Of a stretch of 64,000 bases of DNA, positions 42,450 to 51,066 are shown piece after piece. The DNA is from UBA6814 sp040753075 (GTDB lineage Bacteria > Desulfobacterota > Desulfovibrionia > Desulfovibrionales > Desulfovibrionaceae): the NCBI GenBank assembly GCA_040753075.1, contig JBFMHA010000001.1, positions 62,001 to 126,000 on the forward strand. Direction: 5' to 3'. Within the stretch, counting starts at the first letter, position 1, and each line of letters begins with the position of its first letter. Below the pieces are notes generated by a model. It was not told the origin of the DNA, ran no database searches, and saw only the letters and a list, made by a program, of their open reading frames with translations. The position numbers and the translations under genes were made by a program.

Positions 42450-44738
42450 CTAAGCCGCAGCCGGCAGGCGGATCACGAAACAGGCGCCGCAGCCTTCCTT
42501 CTTGCGGGCGAAGATGGTCCCGCCGTAGTCCTTGATGATCCCGTAGCTGATGGACAGGCCAAGGCCGGTGCCCTTGCCCGGGTCCTTGGTGGTGAAGAAG
42601 GGCTCGAAGATCCGCTCCAGGATTTCTTCTGGCACGCCCACCCCGGTGTCGCAAATCTCGGCCACCACGTGGCCCAGATCCCGGAACACCGAGATGGCGA
42701 TGCGCTTGTGCGCCGGATCCCCTTCCAGGGGCGCGCCCCCTGCCCAGCGGGCCTCGATGGCGTCGCGGGCGTTGATGATGAGGTTCATGAACACCTGCTC
42801 GATGCGGTTGACCTCGGCCAACACCGGGGGCAGGTCCGGCTCGATGCTCCACTGCACGCTGATGTTGCGCAGGGCGAGCTGCTGGTTGAAGAACTCGCAG
42901 GCCCGGGTGAACACCACGGCCAGGTCCACGGGCTCCAGGCGCAGGTCGGACTTGCGGCCGAACTCGCGCATGTGGGTGATGATCTTGGTGGCCCGCTCCA
43001 CGTGCTCGCGCAGGCTGGTGGCCACCTCGTCCAGCAGTTCCTGCGTCAGGGCCTCGCCCCGGGCCGCGCGCCGGGCCAGGAGGTCGCCCACGGTGCGGAT
43101 CACCGCCAGGGGCTGGTTGAGTTCGTGGGCCACGCCGGTGGCCATCTCGCCCAGGGTGGTCATCTTTCCCGCCTGGATGAGTTGCTGCTCGGTCTCCAGG
43201 CGGTCGGTGATGTCGCTGCAGGTCACCAGGAACACGTCGCCGCCGGGGTATTCCGATGTGGAGACCCGGATGGACACGAAGAAGGACTTGCCGGACTTCT
43301 TGAGGTGCTTGGCCCGCTCGATGGTCCGCTCCTCGCGGATGAGCCGGGAGTAAAGGTCGCGCTTGTTGTCCGCGAACAGGTCCAGGAAGTTGCGGTCCAG
43401 CAGTTCGTCCGGGGAGTAGCCATAGATGTCCTGGGAGCGGCGGTTGCACTCCAGGATCTCCAGCGTCTCCCGATCCAGGACGAAAATGGCGCTGGGTATG
43501 TGGCTGAAGATGCCCATGTACTTCTTGCGCGAGGCGTCCAGCTCCCGCTCCAGCCGGCGCATGCCGGTGACGTCCACGCTGATCTCCATCACCGCTGTGA
43601 CGTTGCCGTTCTCGTCCAGGAGGGGATTGGTGCGCACGATGAAGTGGCGGGGATTGCCGCTGCGGTCGAAGCCGGTCTCCTCGGTGGTGTGCGAGAGGCT
43701 GTCGTTGAAGGAGCGCAGCACCGGGCAGTTCTCGCAGGGCTCCTCCCGGCCCTTGTAGGCCCGGTAGCACAACTCGCCCACATGGGCCTTGAAGGCTGCG
43801 CCGAAGAACTGGTTGAACTGGGTGAGCCGCAGGTCCTTGTCCTGCACCGTGATGTAGCAGGGAACGTGCTCGTAAAGATTCTGGTAGAGATTCTTCTGCT
43901 GCTCCAGCTCGCGGCGCTTGGTGTGGACCTCCCGCCCCATGGTCCGCACCGCCAGGGCCAGTTCGCCCATCTCGTCCTGCTGCGGCACGTCGATGAGCGG
44001 GGCGGCCACGCCCGCGGCGATCTGGCGGGTGGCGCGGATGACCCGACGCACCGGACGGTTCACGAAATAGTGGATGGCGAAGAACAGGGCCAACGAGGTG
44101 GCCACCAGGATGCCTCCGGCGATGAGCAGGGACATCCTTGTGAAATGGTTTAGCTTTCGTTCACCCTCCTGCATGGACACGATGACGTCCAGGAGGCCCA
44201 GGACCTGCTTGTCCGCGGGATGCACGTGGCAAGGGTCATTGCTGCAGGCCGGCTCGTTGTAGATGGGGGAAAGCACCCCGGCGCTGCGCACCCCGAAGGT
44301 GTCGGTGAATATCCTGGTGCGGCTTTGCAGATCCAGGGTGACCAGGGGGGGATTGGTCTGGTGGCAGACGTAGCAGGCCTGCTCCCGGATGTCCGTTACC
44401 TGCTCGATCTCGTCGACGTTGTTGGAGTACTTGATCTGGCCGGACTTGTTGTAGACCCGGATGGACTTGATGGCCGGCTGCGTGCTGATGTTCTTGATGA
44501 TCTGGCGGATGTCCTGGGTGGCGTAGGTGAGCATGGCGTAGTGCAGGCCGAGCTGGATGGTGCTGCCCAGCCGCTCCACCTCGCTCACCGTGTTCTCGGT
44601 GGAGAGTTGCCGTACGTTGTTGATGTTGAAATAGGACCAGAGGAGCATGCAGGACACGAGCAGAAGTCCGGTCGCCAGGATGAGCTTGCCCATCAGGGAC
44701 AAGCGCAAGGGCCCGGGGCTCATGTCCTTGAAGATCAT
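42450..44738 (-). CDS. Sensor histidine kinase with periplasmic c-type haem motif
   Basis: 762 residues, start ATG at 44738 overlapping the stop of tunR (ATGA). A membrane helix (about 15-38) precedes a periplasmic domain that carries a canonical haem-attachment site, Cys122-YV-Cys125-His126, and a second CX4CH-like site at 165-171 (CSNDPCH). A second helix (about 205-228) is followed by HAMP, PAS (about 310-425, with CENCP), a second PAS (about 430-510), HisKA with His538 in GVAHELNQPLAVI and HATPase (LIINARDAIEA, DTGVGVP, GTGLGLSIS). It should sense redox state or a haem ligand in the periplasm. Its pairing with TunR opposite the hmc operon suggests control of electron-transfer genes. No receiver is fused; the two Rrf1-like receivers nearby are candidate partners. 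Confidence 0.9.
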   Translation of the reverse strand: MIFKDMSPGPLRLSLMGKLILATGLLLVSCMLLWSYFNINNVRQLSTENTVSEVERLGSTIQLGLHYAMLTYATQDIRQIIKNISTQPAIKSIRVYNKSGQIKYSNNVDEIEQVTDIREQACYVCHQTNPPLVTLDLQSRTRIFTDTFGVRSAGVLSPIYNEPACSNDPCHVHPADKQVLGLLDVIVSMQEGERKLNHFTRMSLLIAGGILVATSLALFFAIHYFVNRPVRRVIRATRQIAAGVAAPLIDVPQQDEMGELALAVRTMGREVHTKRRELEQQKNLYQNLYEHVPCYITVQDKDLRLTQFNQFFGAAFKAHVGELCYRAYKGREEPCENCPVLRSFNDSLSHTTEETGFDRSGNPRHFIVRTNPLLDENGNVTAVMEISVDVTGMRRLERELDASRKKYMGIFSHIPSAIFVLDRETLEILECNRRSQDIYGYSPDELLDRNFLDLFADNKRDLYSRLIREERTIERAKHLKKSGKSFFVSIRVSTSEYPGGDVFLVTCSDITDRLETEQQLIQAGKMTTLGEMATGVAHELNQPLAVIRTVGDLLARRAARGEALTQELLDEVATSLREHVERATKIITHMREFGRKSDLRLEPVDLAVVFTRACEFFNQQLALRNISVQWSIEPDLPPVLAEVNRIEQVFMNLIINARDAIEARWAGGAPLEGDPAHKRIAISVFRDLGHVVAEICDTGVGVPEEILERIFEPFFTTKDPGKGTGLGLSISYGIIKDYGGTIFARKKEGCGACFVIRLPAAA

Positions 44739-45820
44739 ACCACGGTCACCGCGGCCGGGTCGAAGCTGACCCAGACGTCTTGATTGCGGGCGAGTCCCAG
44801 GCCGGCCAGCCGCTCCCGGCCCATGACCGCGCAAAGCCGGACGCCCTCGGCCGTGCGCAGGATGGCCTTGGCCGTGCTCTTGCCCTGGATCACGTCAAAG
44901 ACCTGGGCGGGCAGGACGTTCCGGTCCGGTCCGGCCACAGGCCTCTCCCCGAGCTCCACGGCCATGAGCGAGGGGTTGACCCGAATCCCTATCTCCGCCC
45001 CTTCCCTGATGTCCAGGCCCTGCCGGTTCAGGTCGGGCAGCAGCAGGGTCAGGACGTGGCCGCCGGGCACGGCGACCGAAACCCGGAACTGGAGGTCCTC
45101 CCGGAGAATGGCCTGCACCCGGCCGCGGAAGGTGTTGTACATCCCGGGCTGCTGGGCCAGGGGCTCCATGGCCAGGCGGCGCTCCTGGATGCGCTGCTCC
45201 CCGCCCTCCACCGCGAAGGTCAGGGAGGAGGAGATGGCCGTGGACAGGCCCAGGATGCGCTGCACCAGGATGAGCGACATGCCGCTGTTGAGCAGCTCCA
45301 CCGCCCGGGAGCGGCGGATGGTGTTGGGGTTGGCCAGGTTCTTGGGCAGGCCGCACTCCTTGGCCCGCTCGTAGATCACCCGGCGCACGTATCCCTGGTC
45401 CATGTTGAAGAAATGTCCGCGCAGGGGGGAGTAGGCCGGGTCGCGCATGATCTGCTTGACCTCCAGGTAAAGCTCGGCGGGCAGATAGACCTCGCGGGAC
45501 TTCTTGCCCGGCCGGCCCCCGGCTCCGAGCACCACCTTGCGGTAGGCCAGGGCGAAGTCTCGGGTGTCGTCCAGGGCCAGGATCTCCCCGAGCTTGGCCC
45601 CGGTGTAGCGTAAAAAAAGGTAGACAAGCCTCGCCCGGTTCCTGGACACCTTGGTCTTTTCGCCTCGGGCGGCCCCCACCCATTTGGCGAAGGCGTCGGT
45701 GAGCAGGCTTATCTCAGCAGAACTCAAGACGTTGTGCGCCTCTCCGGCGGAGCCCCCCCCTGCGCCGGACAGCGCAGAAGTCCCTTGGTCCGTTTGCCCG
45801 CCCCCCCCCGTTTTGGCCAT
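44735..45820 (-). CDS. tunR: TunR-type tungstate/molybdate-responsive regulator
   Basis: 361 residues. The first 215 resemble the catalytic domain of tyrosine recombinases (LVYLFLRYTGAKLGEILAL, NTIRRSRAVELLNSGMSLILVQRILGL), but the catalytic Arg, the HxxR box and the Tyr are not conserved, so it should bind DNA without cutting it. The last 145 hold two TOBE/Mop domains (YNTFRGRVQAILREDL, VLPAQVFDVIQGKSTAKAIL) that bind molybdate or tungstate. This is the architecture described for TunR in sulfate reducers. ATG at 45820 with GGGAG upstream. It is transcribed away from hmcA and coupled to the haem kinase. Two operator-like repeats lie in its promoter region. Confidence 0.88.
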   Translation of the reverse strand: MAKTGGGGQTDQGTSALSGAGGGSAGEAHNVLSSAEISLLTDAFAKWVGAARGEKTKVSRNRARLVYLFLRYTGAKLGEILALDDTRDFALAYRKVVLGAGGRPGKKSREVYLPAELYLEVKQIMRDPAYSPLRGHFFNMDQGYVRRVIYERAKECGLPKNLANPNTIRRSRAVELLNSGMSLILVQRILGLSTAISSSLTFAVEGGEQRIQERRLAMEPLAQQPGMYNTFRGRVQAILREDLQFRVSVAVPGGHVLTLLLPDLNRQGLDIREGAEIGIRVNPSLMAVELGERPVAGPDRNVLPAQVFDVIQGKSTAKAILRTAEGVRLCAVMGRERLAGLGLARNQDVWVSFDPAAVTVV

Positions 45821-45885
45821 CAAATCTCCCTCCAACCAGTGAGACTAGCACAAAAAAAACACCCAGCCGCAGACCTTCACAAAAA

Positions 45886-45910
45886 TCACGAATTGAAAAA
45901 AACGCGTGAC
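45886..45910. promoter_or_regulatory. Operator copy 1, TCACGAAT-N10-GCGTGAC
   Basis: Lies 65 bp upstream of tunR and 217 bp upstream of hmcA. Same arms and same ten-base spacer as the copies at 45939 and 56542; the conserved sequence extends to GCGTGACAAAAT. The outer arms are near-inverted (TCACG and CGTGA). Probably the binding site of TunR or of another regulator of the divergent promoters. Confidence 0.7.
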
Positions 45911-45938
45911 AAAATTTCCGGATGCATCTAGGGTGCAG

Positions 45939-45963
45939 TCACGAATACGAAGTAAAGCGTGAC
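45939..45963. promoter_or_regulatory. Operator copy 2, TCACGAAT-N10-GCGTGAC
   Basis: 53 bp from copy 1, close to five helical turns, so both lie on the same DNA face. With the preceding G the arms are a perfect GTCACG/CGTGAC inverted repeat. It is followed by AAAATGAAGGG. hmcA begins 164 bp downstream. Confidence 0.72.
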
Positions 45964-46127
45964 AAAATGAAGGGACTCTGTCAAGACGATCGTGCGACGC
46001 GTACCGGCCCTCCCCGGGCCGGACCCCTTTTGGGGAGCGACAGGGCCGGGCCCTGCGGCTCCCTTTCCGTTTTACGTAGGGCGGCGAGGACCGTGGACAT
46101 TTCAACTCATCAAGGGGCGTAGGAGTC

Positions 46128-47891
46128 ATGGAGGAAAGGAAACAGCGGATCCCCAGGAGCCTGGCGTTTCTGGCTCTGTGCGGGGTCGCGGGCCTGTTGG
46201 CCCTGGCCGTGCGACTCGGCCATGCGACTCCCCAGGAGGACGAGGGCTTCCGGGCGGACATCATGTCCATCAACGTGCTCAAGGACTACGGGCCGATCAC
46301 CCAGCCCGACGTCGTGTTCCTGCACGACAAGCACACCAGTGCGCTCTCCAAGCTGGGCGAGAAGTACAAGGAGCAGTGCAACACCTGCCACCTGAAGGAC
46401 AAGGACGGGAAGACCTCCCTGGCCTTCAAGCGCCTGGCCAATCCGGCCGCGGGCTCCGACCTCAAGGAAATCTACCATGACGGCTGCATCGGCTGCCACG
46501 CCGACCTGGCCAAGGCGGGACTCAAGTCCGGCCCCAGCGACGTGCAGTGCAAGAGCTGTCACGCCGGCGAGCCGGCGGTGAAATCCTCCTGGCAGCCCCT
46601 GGCCGTGGACCCGAAGCTGCACTTCCGCCACGCCCGCACCGAGGAGAAGAAGGACAACAAGTGCGGGGCCTGCCACCACATCTACGACGCCACGGCCAAG
46701 AAGAACGTGCCCGCGCCCAAGGAGGATCAGGTCCCCGGCGCCTGCGCCTACTGCCACAAGGCCACGGAAACCGTGACGCCGGGCGGGACCCCGGAGAAGG
46801 TGCGCTCCCAGCGCCTGGCCGCCCACGACGCGTGCGTGACCTGCCACCAGCAGACCGCGGCCAAGGGTCCCAACACCCCCAGCGGCCCCATCTCCTGCTC
46901 CGGCTGCCACGCTCCGCTGAGCCAGAAAAACATTGAGGCCAACAACCTCAAGCAGGTGCCCGAGGGCGCAGACCTGCGCATCAAGCGCCAGCAGCCCGAC
47001 CGGACCCTGATCCTGGCCCAGACCCCCCCGACCAAGACCGTCGACGGGAAGCCGGTCAAGGCTTTCACCATGAACGCGGTGCCCTTCGACCACAAGGCCC
47101 ACGAGGCCCGCGGCACGTCCTGCGCGACCTGCCACCACCAGACTCTGGCCTCCTGCGGCGCCAAGTGCCACACCGTGGCCGGGTCCAAGGAAGGCGGCCA
47201 GGTGCCCCTGGCTCAGGCCATGCACAGCCCCACCGCCGAGGCGAGCTGCGTGAGCTGCCACGCCAAGGAGCAGAAGAAGCCCGAGTGCGCCGGCTGCCAC
47301 GCCCAGCGCAAGCCCGCCGACGCCATGGACAAGAGCGCCTGCGCCTCCTGTCACATGACTCCGGCCCCGGGCGCGGCCGAGACCGTGGCCGCCCTGGCCC
47401 AGGCCCCGGCCTCCCCGGCCCGGGAGCAGGAGCGCGCCCGCCTGGCCGGCCAGCTCCTGGACGCGCGCACCATGACCACCCAGCTCTACCCGGTGGACGA
47501 CATTCCGGAGAACGTGACCATCGGCTCTCTGGCCAAGGACTACGAGCCCTCGGTGTTCCCGCACCGCCGGATCGTGCAGGTCCTGGCCGCGGCCCTCAAG
47601 GAGAACCGCCTGGCCAACGCCTTCCACGCCGACGAGGGGGCGCTCTGCCGCGGCTGCCACCACATGAGCCCGCCGTCCAAGAAGCCGCCCCACTGCGTGA
47701 GCTGCCATGCCGCCACCGGGCCCGCCCCCGACGGCAGGCCCGGGCTCAAGGCCGCCCTGCACGGCCAGTGCATGGGGTGCCACAAGGCCATGGGCATCGA
47801 GGGCAAGCTCCCCAAGGCCGCCGAGGCCGGGGCCAAGCCCGTTCCCCTGAACACGGATTGCGCCGGCTGCCACAAGGAAGCCAAGAAATAA
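46128..47891 (+). CDS. hmcA: HmcA, high-molecular-weight 16-haem cytochrome c
   Basis: 587 residues with an N-terminal signal/anchor (about 11-33). I count 16 haem attachment motifs: 15 CxxCH (first CNTCH near residue 85, last CAGCH near 580) and one CxxxCH (CGAKCH near residue 343). Sixteen haems is the published number for Desulfovibrio HmcA. The protein collects electrons from periplasmic hydrogenases and formate dehydrogenases through small cytochromes c3 and passes them to the membrane part HmcB-F. GTAGGAG lies just before the ATG. First gene of a plus-strand operon that runs to about 55.8 kb. Confidence 0.96.
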   Translation: MEERKQRIPRSLAFLALCGVAGLLALAVRLGHATPQEDEGFRADIMSINVLKDYGPITQPDVVFLHDKHTSALSKLGEKYKEQCNTCHLKDKDGKTSLAFKRLANPAAGSDLKEIYHDGCIGCHADLAKAGLKSGPSDVQCKSCHAGEPAVKSSWQPLAVDPKLHFRHARTEEKKDNKCGACHHIYDATAKKNVPAPKEDQVPGACAYCHKATETVTPGGTPEKVRSQRLAAHDACVTCHQQTAAKGPNTPSGPISCSGCHAPLSQKNIEANNLKQVPEGADLRIKRQQPDRTLILAQTPPTKTVDGKPVKAFTMNAVPFDHKAHEARGTSCATCHHQTLASCGAKCHTVAGSKEGGQVPLAQAMHSPTAEASCVSCHAKEQKKPECAGCHAQRKPADAMDKSACASCHMTPAPGAAETVAALAQAPASPAREQERARLAGQLLDARTMTTQLYPVDDIPENVTIGSLAKDYEPSVFPHRRIVQVLAAALKENRLANAFHADEGALCRGCHHMSPPSKKPPHCVSCHAATGPAPDGRPGLKAALHGQCMGCHKAMGIEGKLPKAAEAGAKPVPLNTDCAGCHKEAKK

Positions 47892-47922
47892 CCCAGGAAA
47901 ACCCCATCGAGGTCAGCATACC

Positions 47923-48972
47923 ATGAATCGAAGAACCTTCCTCGGGCTGATGGGGGCGGCCGGCGTCACCCTGGGCACGCGCTCCGTGTCCAGCGCCGCC
48001 TCGGCTGCCGACGTCAAAGGCCTGCCCGATGCCGGCGCCGTGCTCTTCGACGCCACCCGCTGCATCGGCTGCCGCAAATGTGAGGAGGCCTGCAACAAGG
48101 TCAACGAGTTGCCCAAGCCGCAGGCCCCGTTCAACGACATCAAGGTCCTGGAGAAGGCCCGGCGCACCGACGCCGAGACCTTCACCGTGGTCAACAAGTA
48201 CCAGCCGGCCGGAGCGCAGGCCCCGGTCTTCCGCAAGATCCAGTGCAACCACTGCCTGGAGCCGGCCTGCGCCTCGGCCTGCTTCGTGCGGGCCTTCAAG
48301 AAGAACGCCTCCGGCGCGGTGTCCTACGACGCGTCGGTCTGCGTCGGCTGCCGCTACTGCATGATCGCCTGCCCCTTCAACATCCCGGCCTACGAATACA
48401 ACGAGGCCCTCACCCCGCGCATCCGCAAGTGCACCTTCTGCGAGCCCCGGCTCAAGGAAGGCAAGCTGCCCGGCTGCGTGGAGGCCTGCCCCAAGGAGGC
48501 CCTGCTCTTCGGCAAGCGCCGGGAGATCATCCGCATCGCCCGCCAGCGCATCATGGACAACCCCGGCAAGTACCTGGATCACATCTACGGCGAGAGCGAG
48601 ATGGGCGGCACCGCCTGGATGACCATCTCCGGCGCGCCCTTCAATGAGCTGGGGATGCGCGAGGACCTGGGCAACGACACCGCGGGGTCCTACACCTCGG
48701 GCGCCCTGGCCGCCGTGCCGGTGGTCGTGGGCATGTGGCCGGTGCTCCTGGGCGGCATCTACGCCGTGTCCAAGCGCAAGGAGCGCATCGCCGAGGAGGA
48801 GAAGCAGCAGGCCGTGGCCAACGCCATCGCCCGGGCCAGCGCCGATGCCGAGGCCAAGCTCTCCGAAGAACTGTCCAAGGCCGAGGTGGCCAACAAGCGC
48901 CGCATCGAGGTCGAGGTCAAGAAGGCCCTCGAAGCCGCCGCGCAAAGCAAGACCAGCGGGGAGGACGCGTAA
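47923..48972 (+). CDS. hmcB: HmcB, membrane-anchored 4x[4Fe-4S] ferredoxin-like subunit
   Basis: 349 residues. A twin-arginine signal (NRRTFLGLMGAAG) starts the protein. Four cysteine groups follow: CIGCRKCEEAC, CNHCLEPACASAC, CVGCRYCMIAC and CTFCEPRLKEGKLPGCVEAC, i.e. four cubane clusters. A hydrophobic helix near residues 260-285 anchors it in the membrane, and the tail is an Ala/Glu/Lys coiled coil. It links HmcA on the periplasmic side to the quinone-module subunit HmcC. The stop overlaps the hmcC start (TAATG). Confidence 0.95.
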   Translation: MNRRTFLGLMGAAGVTLGTRSVSSAASAADVKGLPDAGAVLFDATRCIGCRKCEEACNKVNELPKPQAPFNDIKVLEKARRTDAETFTVVNKYQPAGAQAPVFRKIQCNHCLEPACASACFVRAFKKNASGAVSYDASVCVGCRYCMIACPFNIPAYEYNEALTPRIRKCTFCEPRLKEGKLPGCVEACPKEALLFGKRREIIRIARQRIMDNPGKYLDHIYGESEMGGTAWMTISGAPFNELGMREDLGNDTAGSYTSGALAAVPVVVGMWPVLLGGIYAVSKRKERIAEEEKQQAVANAIARASADAEAKLSEELSKAEVANKRRIEVEVKKALEAAAQSKTSGEDA

Positions 48973-50153
48973 TGACCACCCATGCAGCAACCGCCAAGAA
49001 CGGGGGCGGCTCCCTGCTCACCCCCTTCAACATCATCACCGGGATCATCGTCGTCATCGGCCTGGGACTCACCGTCATGCGCTTCACCGGCGGCCTCGGC
49101 GCGGTCACCAACCTCACCGACTACAATCCCTGGGGCATCTGGATCGCCTTCGACCTGCTCTGCGGAGTGGCCCTGGCCGCCGGCGGCTACACCACCTCCG
49201 CGGCCTGCTACATCTTCGGGTTCAAGCGCTACCACGGGGCGGTGCGGCCGGCCATCCTGACCGCCTTCCTCGGCTACTCCCTGGTGGTCTTCGCCCTGCA
49301 CTACGACGTGGGCCAGCCCTGGCGCCTGCCCTACCCGGTGTTCCTGCAGCAGGGCACGACCTCGATTCTCTTCGAAGTGGGCCTGTGCGTGTTCATCTAC
49401 CTCATGGTCCTGTTCGTGGAGTTCCTGCCCGTGGCCATGGAGTGGCGGGGCTGGGCCAAGCTGCGCAACTTCCTCGTGAAGCTGACCATGGCCCTGACCA
49501 TCATGGGCGTGATCCTCTCCACCATGCACCAGTCCTCCCTGGGGGCCCTGTTCCTCATCGCCCCCTCCAAGCTGCACCCGCTGTGGTACTCCCCGTACCT
49601 GCCGGTGTTCTTCTTCGTGTCCAGCATGTTCGCCGGGCTCTCCATGGTCATCTTCGAGGGCAGCATGTCCCACCGCTGGCTGCACCACAAGATGGACCAG
49701 GGGCACCTGGACTCCTCCGAGCACGTGGTCCTGGGCTTCGCCAAGGCCGCCTCGCTCATCATGTTCGGCTACCTGTCCCTCAAGGCCTTCGGCCTGGCCA
49801 TGGACAACCGCTGGCACTACCTGCTGACCGGCTACGGGGCCTGGTTCCTCATCGAGACCCTGTGCTTCGTGGCCCTGCCCTGCTACCTGTACGCCGTGGG
49901 CGCGCGGGACAAGAACATGGGGCTCATCCGCAAGACCTCGATCCTGGCGGTGCTGGGCATCGTGCTCAACCGCTTCAACGTCTGCCTGGTGGCCTTCAAC
50001 TGGCAGCTGTCCCCGGCCGACCGGTACTTCCCGAGCCTGGGCGAGATCGGCATCTCCGTGTTCGTGGTCACCGTGGGCCTCATCGCCTTCAAGTTCATCA
50101 CCACCCGGATGCCGGTGTTCCACGAGCACCCGGACTACCCGGACCACCACTAG
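48972..50153 (+). CDS. hmcC: HmcC, NrfD-family integral membrane subunit
   Basis: 393 residues with about ten transmembrane helices (for example LTPFNIITGIIVVIGLGLTV, IAFDLLCGVALAAGGYTTSA, AILTAFLGYSLVVFALHYD). The conserved acidic and His residues of NrfD proteins are in view (FDLLCG, HYDVGQPWR). Members carry a quinone site and exchange electrons with the iron-sulfur subunit. The start overlaps the hmcB stop. Length and order match the classical hmc operon. Confidence 0.95.
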   Translation: MTTHAATAKNGGGSLLTPFNIITGIIVVIGLGLTVMRFTGGLGAVTNLTDYNPWGIWIAFDLLCGVALAAGGYTTSAACYIFGFKRYHGAVRPAILTAFLGYSLVVFALHYDVGQPWRLPYPVFLQQGTTSILFEVGLCVFIYLMVLFVEFLPVAMEWRGWAKLRNFLVKLTMALTIMGVILSTMHQSSLGALFLIAPSKLHPLWYSPYLPVFFFVSSMFAGLSMVIFEGSMSHRWLHHKMDQGHLDSSEHVVLGFAKAASLIMFGYLSLKAFGLAMDNRWHYLLTGYGAWFLIETLCFVALPCYLYAVGARDKNMGLIRKTSILAVLGIVLNRFNVCLVAFNWQLSPADRYFPSLGEIGISVFVVTVGLIAFKFITTRMPVFHEHPDYPDHH

Positions 50154-50163
50154 GAGGACGGCC

Positions 50164-50334
50164 ATGACCCCCGCATTCGACACCCTGCAGGAACTGGCGA
50201 CCTTCTCCAAGGGCTGGGCCTACGTGCTCATGGGGATTTCGCTGGCGTGCATGGTCGGGTTCTGGTTCTTCCTGCACGGCCGGGACGATTCCAAGGACCC
50301 CTTCAAGAACGTCAAGCACCACCACGACCACTAA
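50164..50334 (+). CDS. hmcD: HmcD, small membrane subunit
   Basis: 56 residues. An N-terminal amphipathic part (TPAFDTLQELATFSKGWAYV) leads into one transmembrane helix (LMGISLACMVGFWFFLHG), then a charged tail ending KHHHDH. The gene lies between hmcC and hmcE exactly where the small HmcD is found in Desulfovibrio. Its role in the complex is not established. GGAGG lies before the ATG. Confidence 0.88.
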   Translation: MTPAFDTLQELATFSKGWAYVLMGISLACMVGFWFFLHGRDDSKDPFKNVKHHHDH

Positions 50335-50361
50335 GAGCGTCGGACCCAAGGAGAAGACATC

Positions 50362-51039
50362 ATGTACGACTTCCTTACCGGGCCCATGCTCTGGCTGTCG
50401 TTCGCCGTGTGCATCATCGGCCTGGCCGCTCGCGCGGTCTGGTACGTGCGCGGCCTGTCCTGGCAGCTGGACCGGGTGCCCTACGGCTACCATACGCCCC
50501 TGGCCATCAAGGGCGCGCTCAAGTCCATCTTCTACTGGCTCACCCCCCTGGGCAGCCGCTCCTGGCGGGTCAAGCCCGGTTTCATGGCCCTGTTCTTCGG
50601 CCTGCACCTGGGCCTGGTGGCCGTGCCCCTGTTCCTGGAAGGCCACGCGGTCATCCTGCAGGAGCGCTTCGGCCTGGGCTGGCCCACCATGCCCGCCGGC
50701 CTGGCCGACGGCCTGACCATCGCCGCCATCGTGGCCGGCGTGCTCATCCTGCTGCGCCGGTTCGCTCTGCCCGAGGTGCGCAGCATCACCACGGCCCACG
50801 ACCTGCTCATCATGCTCATCAGCCTGACCCCGCTGGTCACCGGCTTCGTGGCCGCCCACATGTCCGGGGACAACTCCGCTTGGCTCCTGGCCCACATCGT
50901 CTCGGGCGAAGTCATGCTCATCGCCATCCCCTTCACCAAGCTGTCTCACGTGGTGCTCTTCTTCTGCTCCCGGGCCCAGATCGGGATCGACTTCGGCACC
51001 AAGCGCGGCGGGCAGAAGGGTCGGGGCCTGGCCTGGTAG
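50362..51039 (+). CDS. hmcE: HmcE, cytochrome-b-like membrane subunit
   Basis: 225 residues with about five transmembrane helices and conserved His residues suited to haem b (GFMALFFGLHLGLV, MLISLTPLVTGFVAAHMSG, LLAHIVSGEVMLIAIPFTKLSHV). It resembles NarI/DsrM-type subunits. It hands electrons between the membrane and the cytoplasmic HmcF. AAGGAG precedes the ATG. Confidence 0.93.
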   Translation: MYDFLTGPMLWLSFAVCIIGLAARAVWYVRGLSWQLDRVPYGYHTPLAIKGALKSIFYWLTPLGSRSWRVKPGFMALFFGLHLGLVAVPLFLEGHAVILQERFGLGWPTMPAGLADGLTIAAIVAGVLILLRRFALPEVRSITTAHDLLIMLISLTPLVTGFVAAHMSGDNSAWLLAHIVSGEVMLIAIPFTKLSHVVLFFCSRAQIGIDFGTKRGGQKGRGLAW

Positions 51040-51066
51040 CCGGGCGCACCCCTCAAGGAGAATCCC

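Noticed and set aside
44735..45820. Annotating this gene as a phage integrase
   Set aside because: The recombinase-like domain lacks the catalytic Arg, HxxR and Tyr, and two TOBE domains follow, so a TunR-type regulator is the better call.
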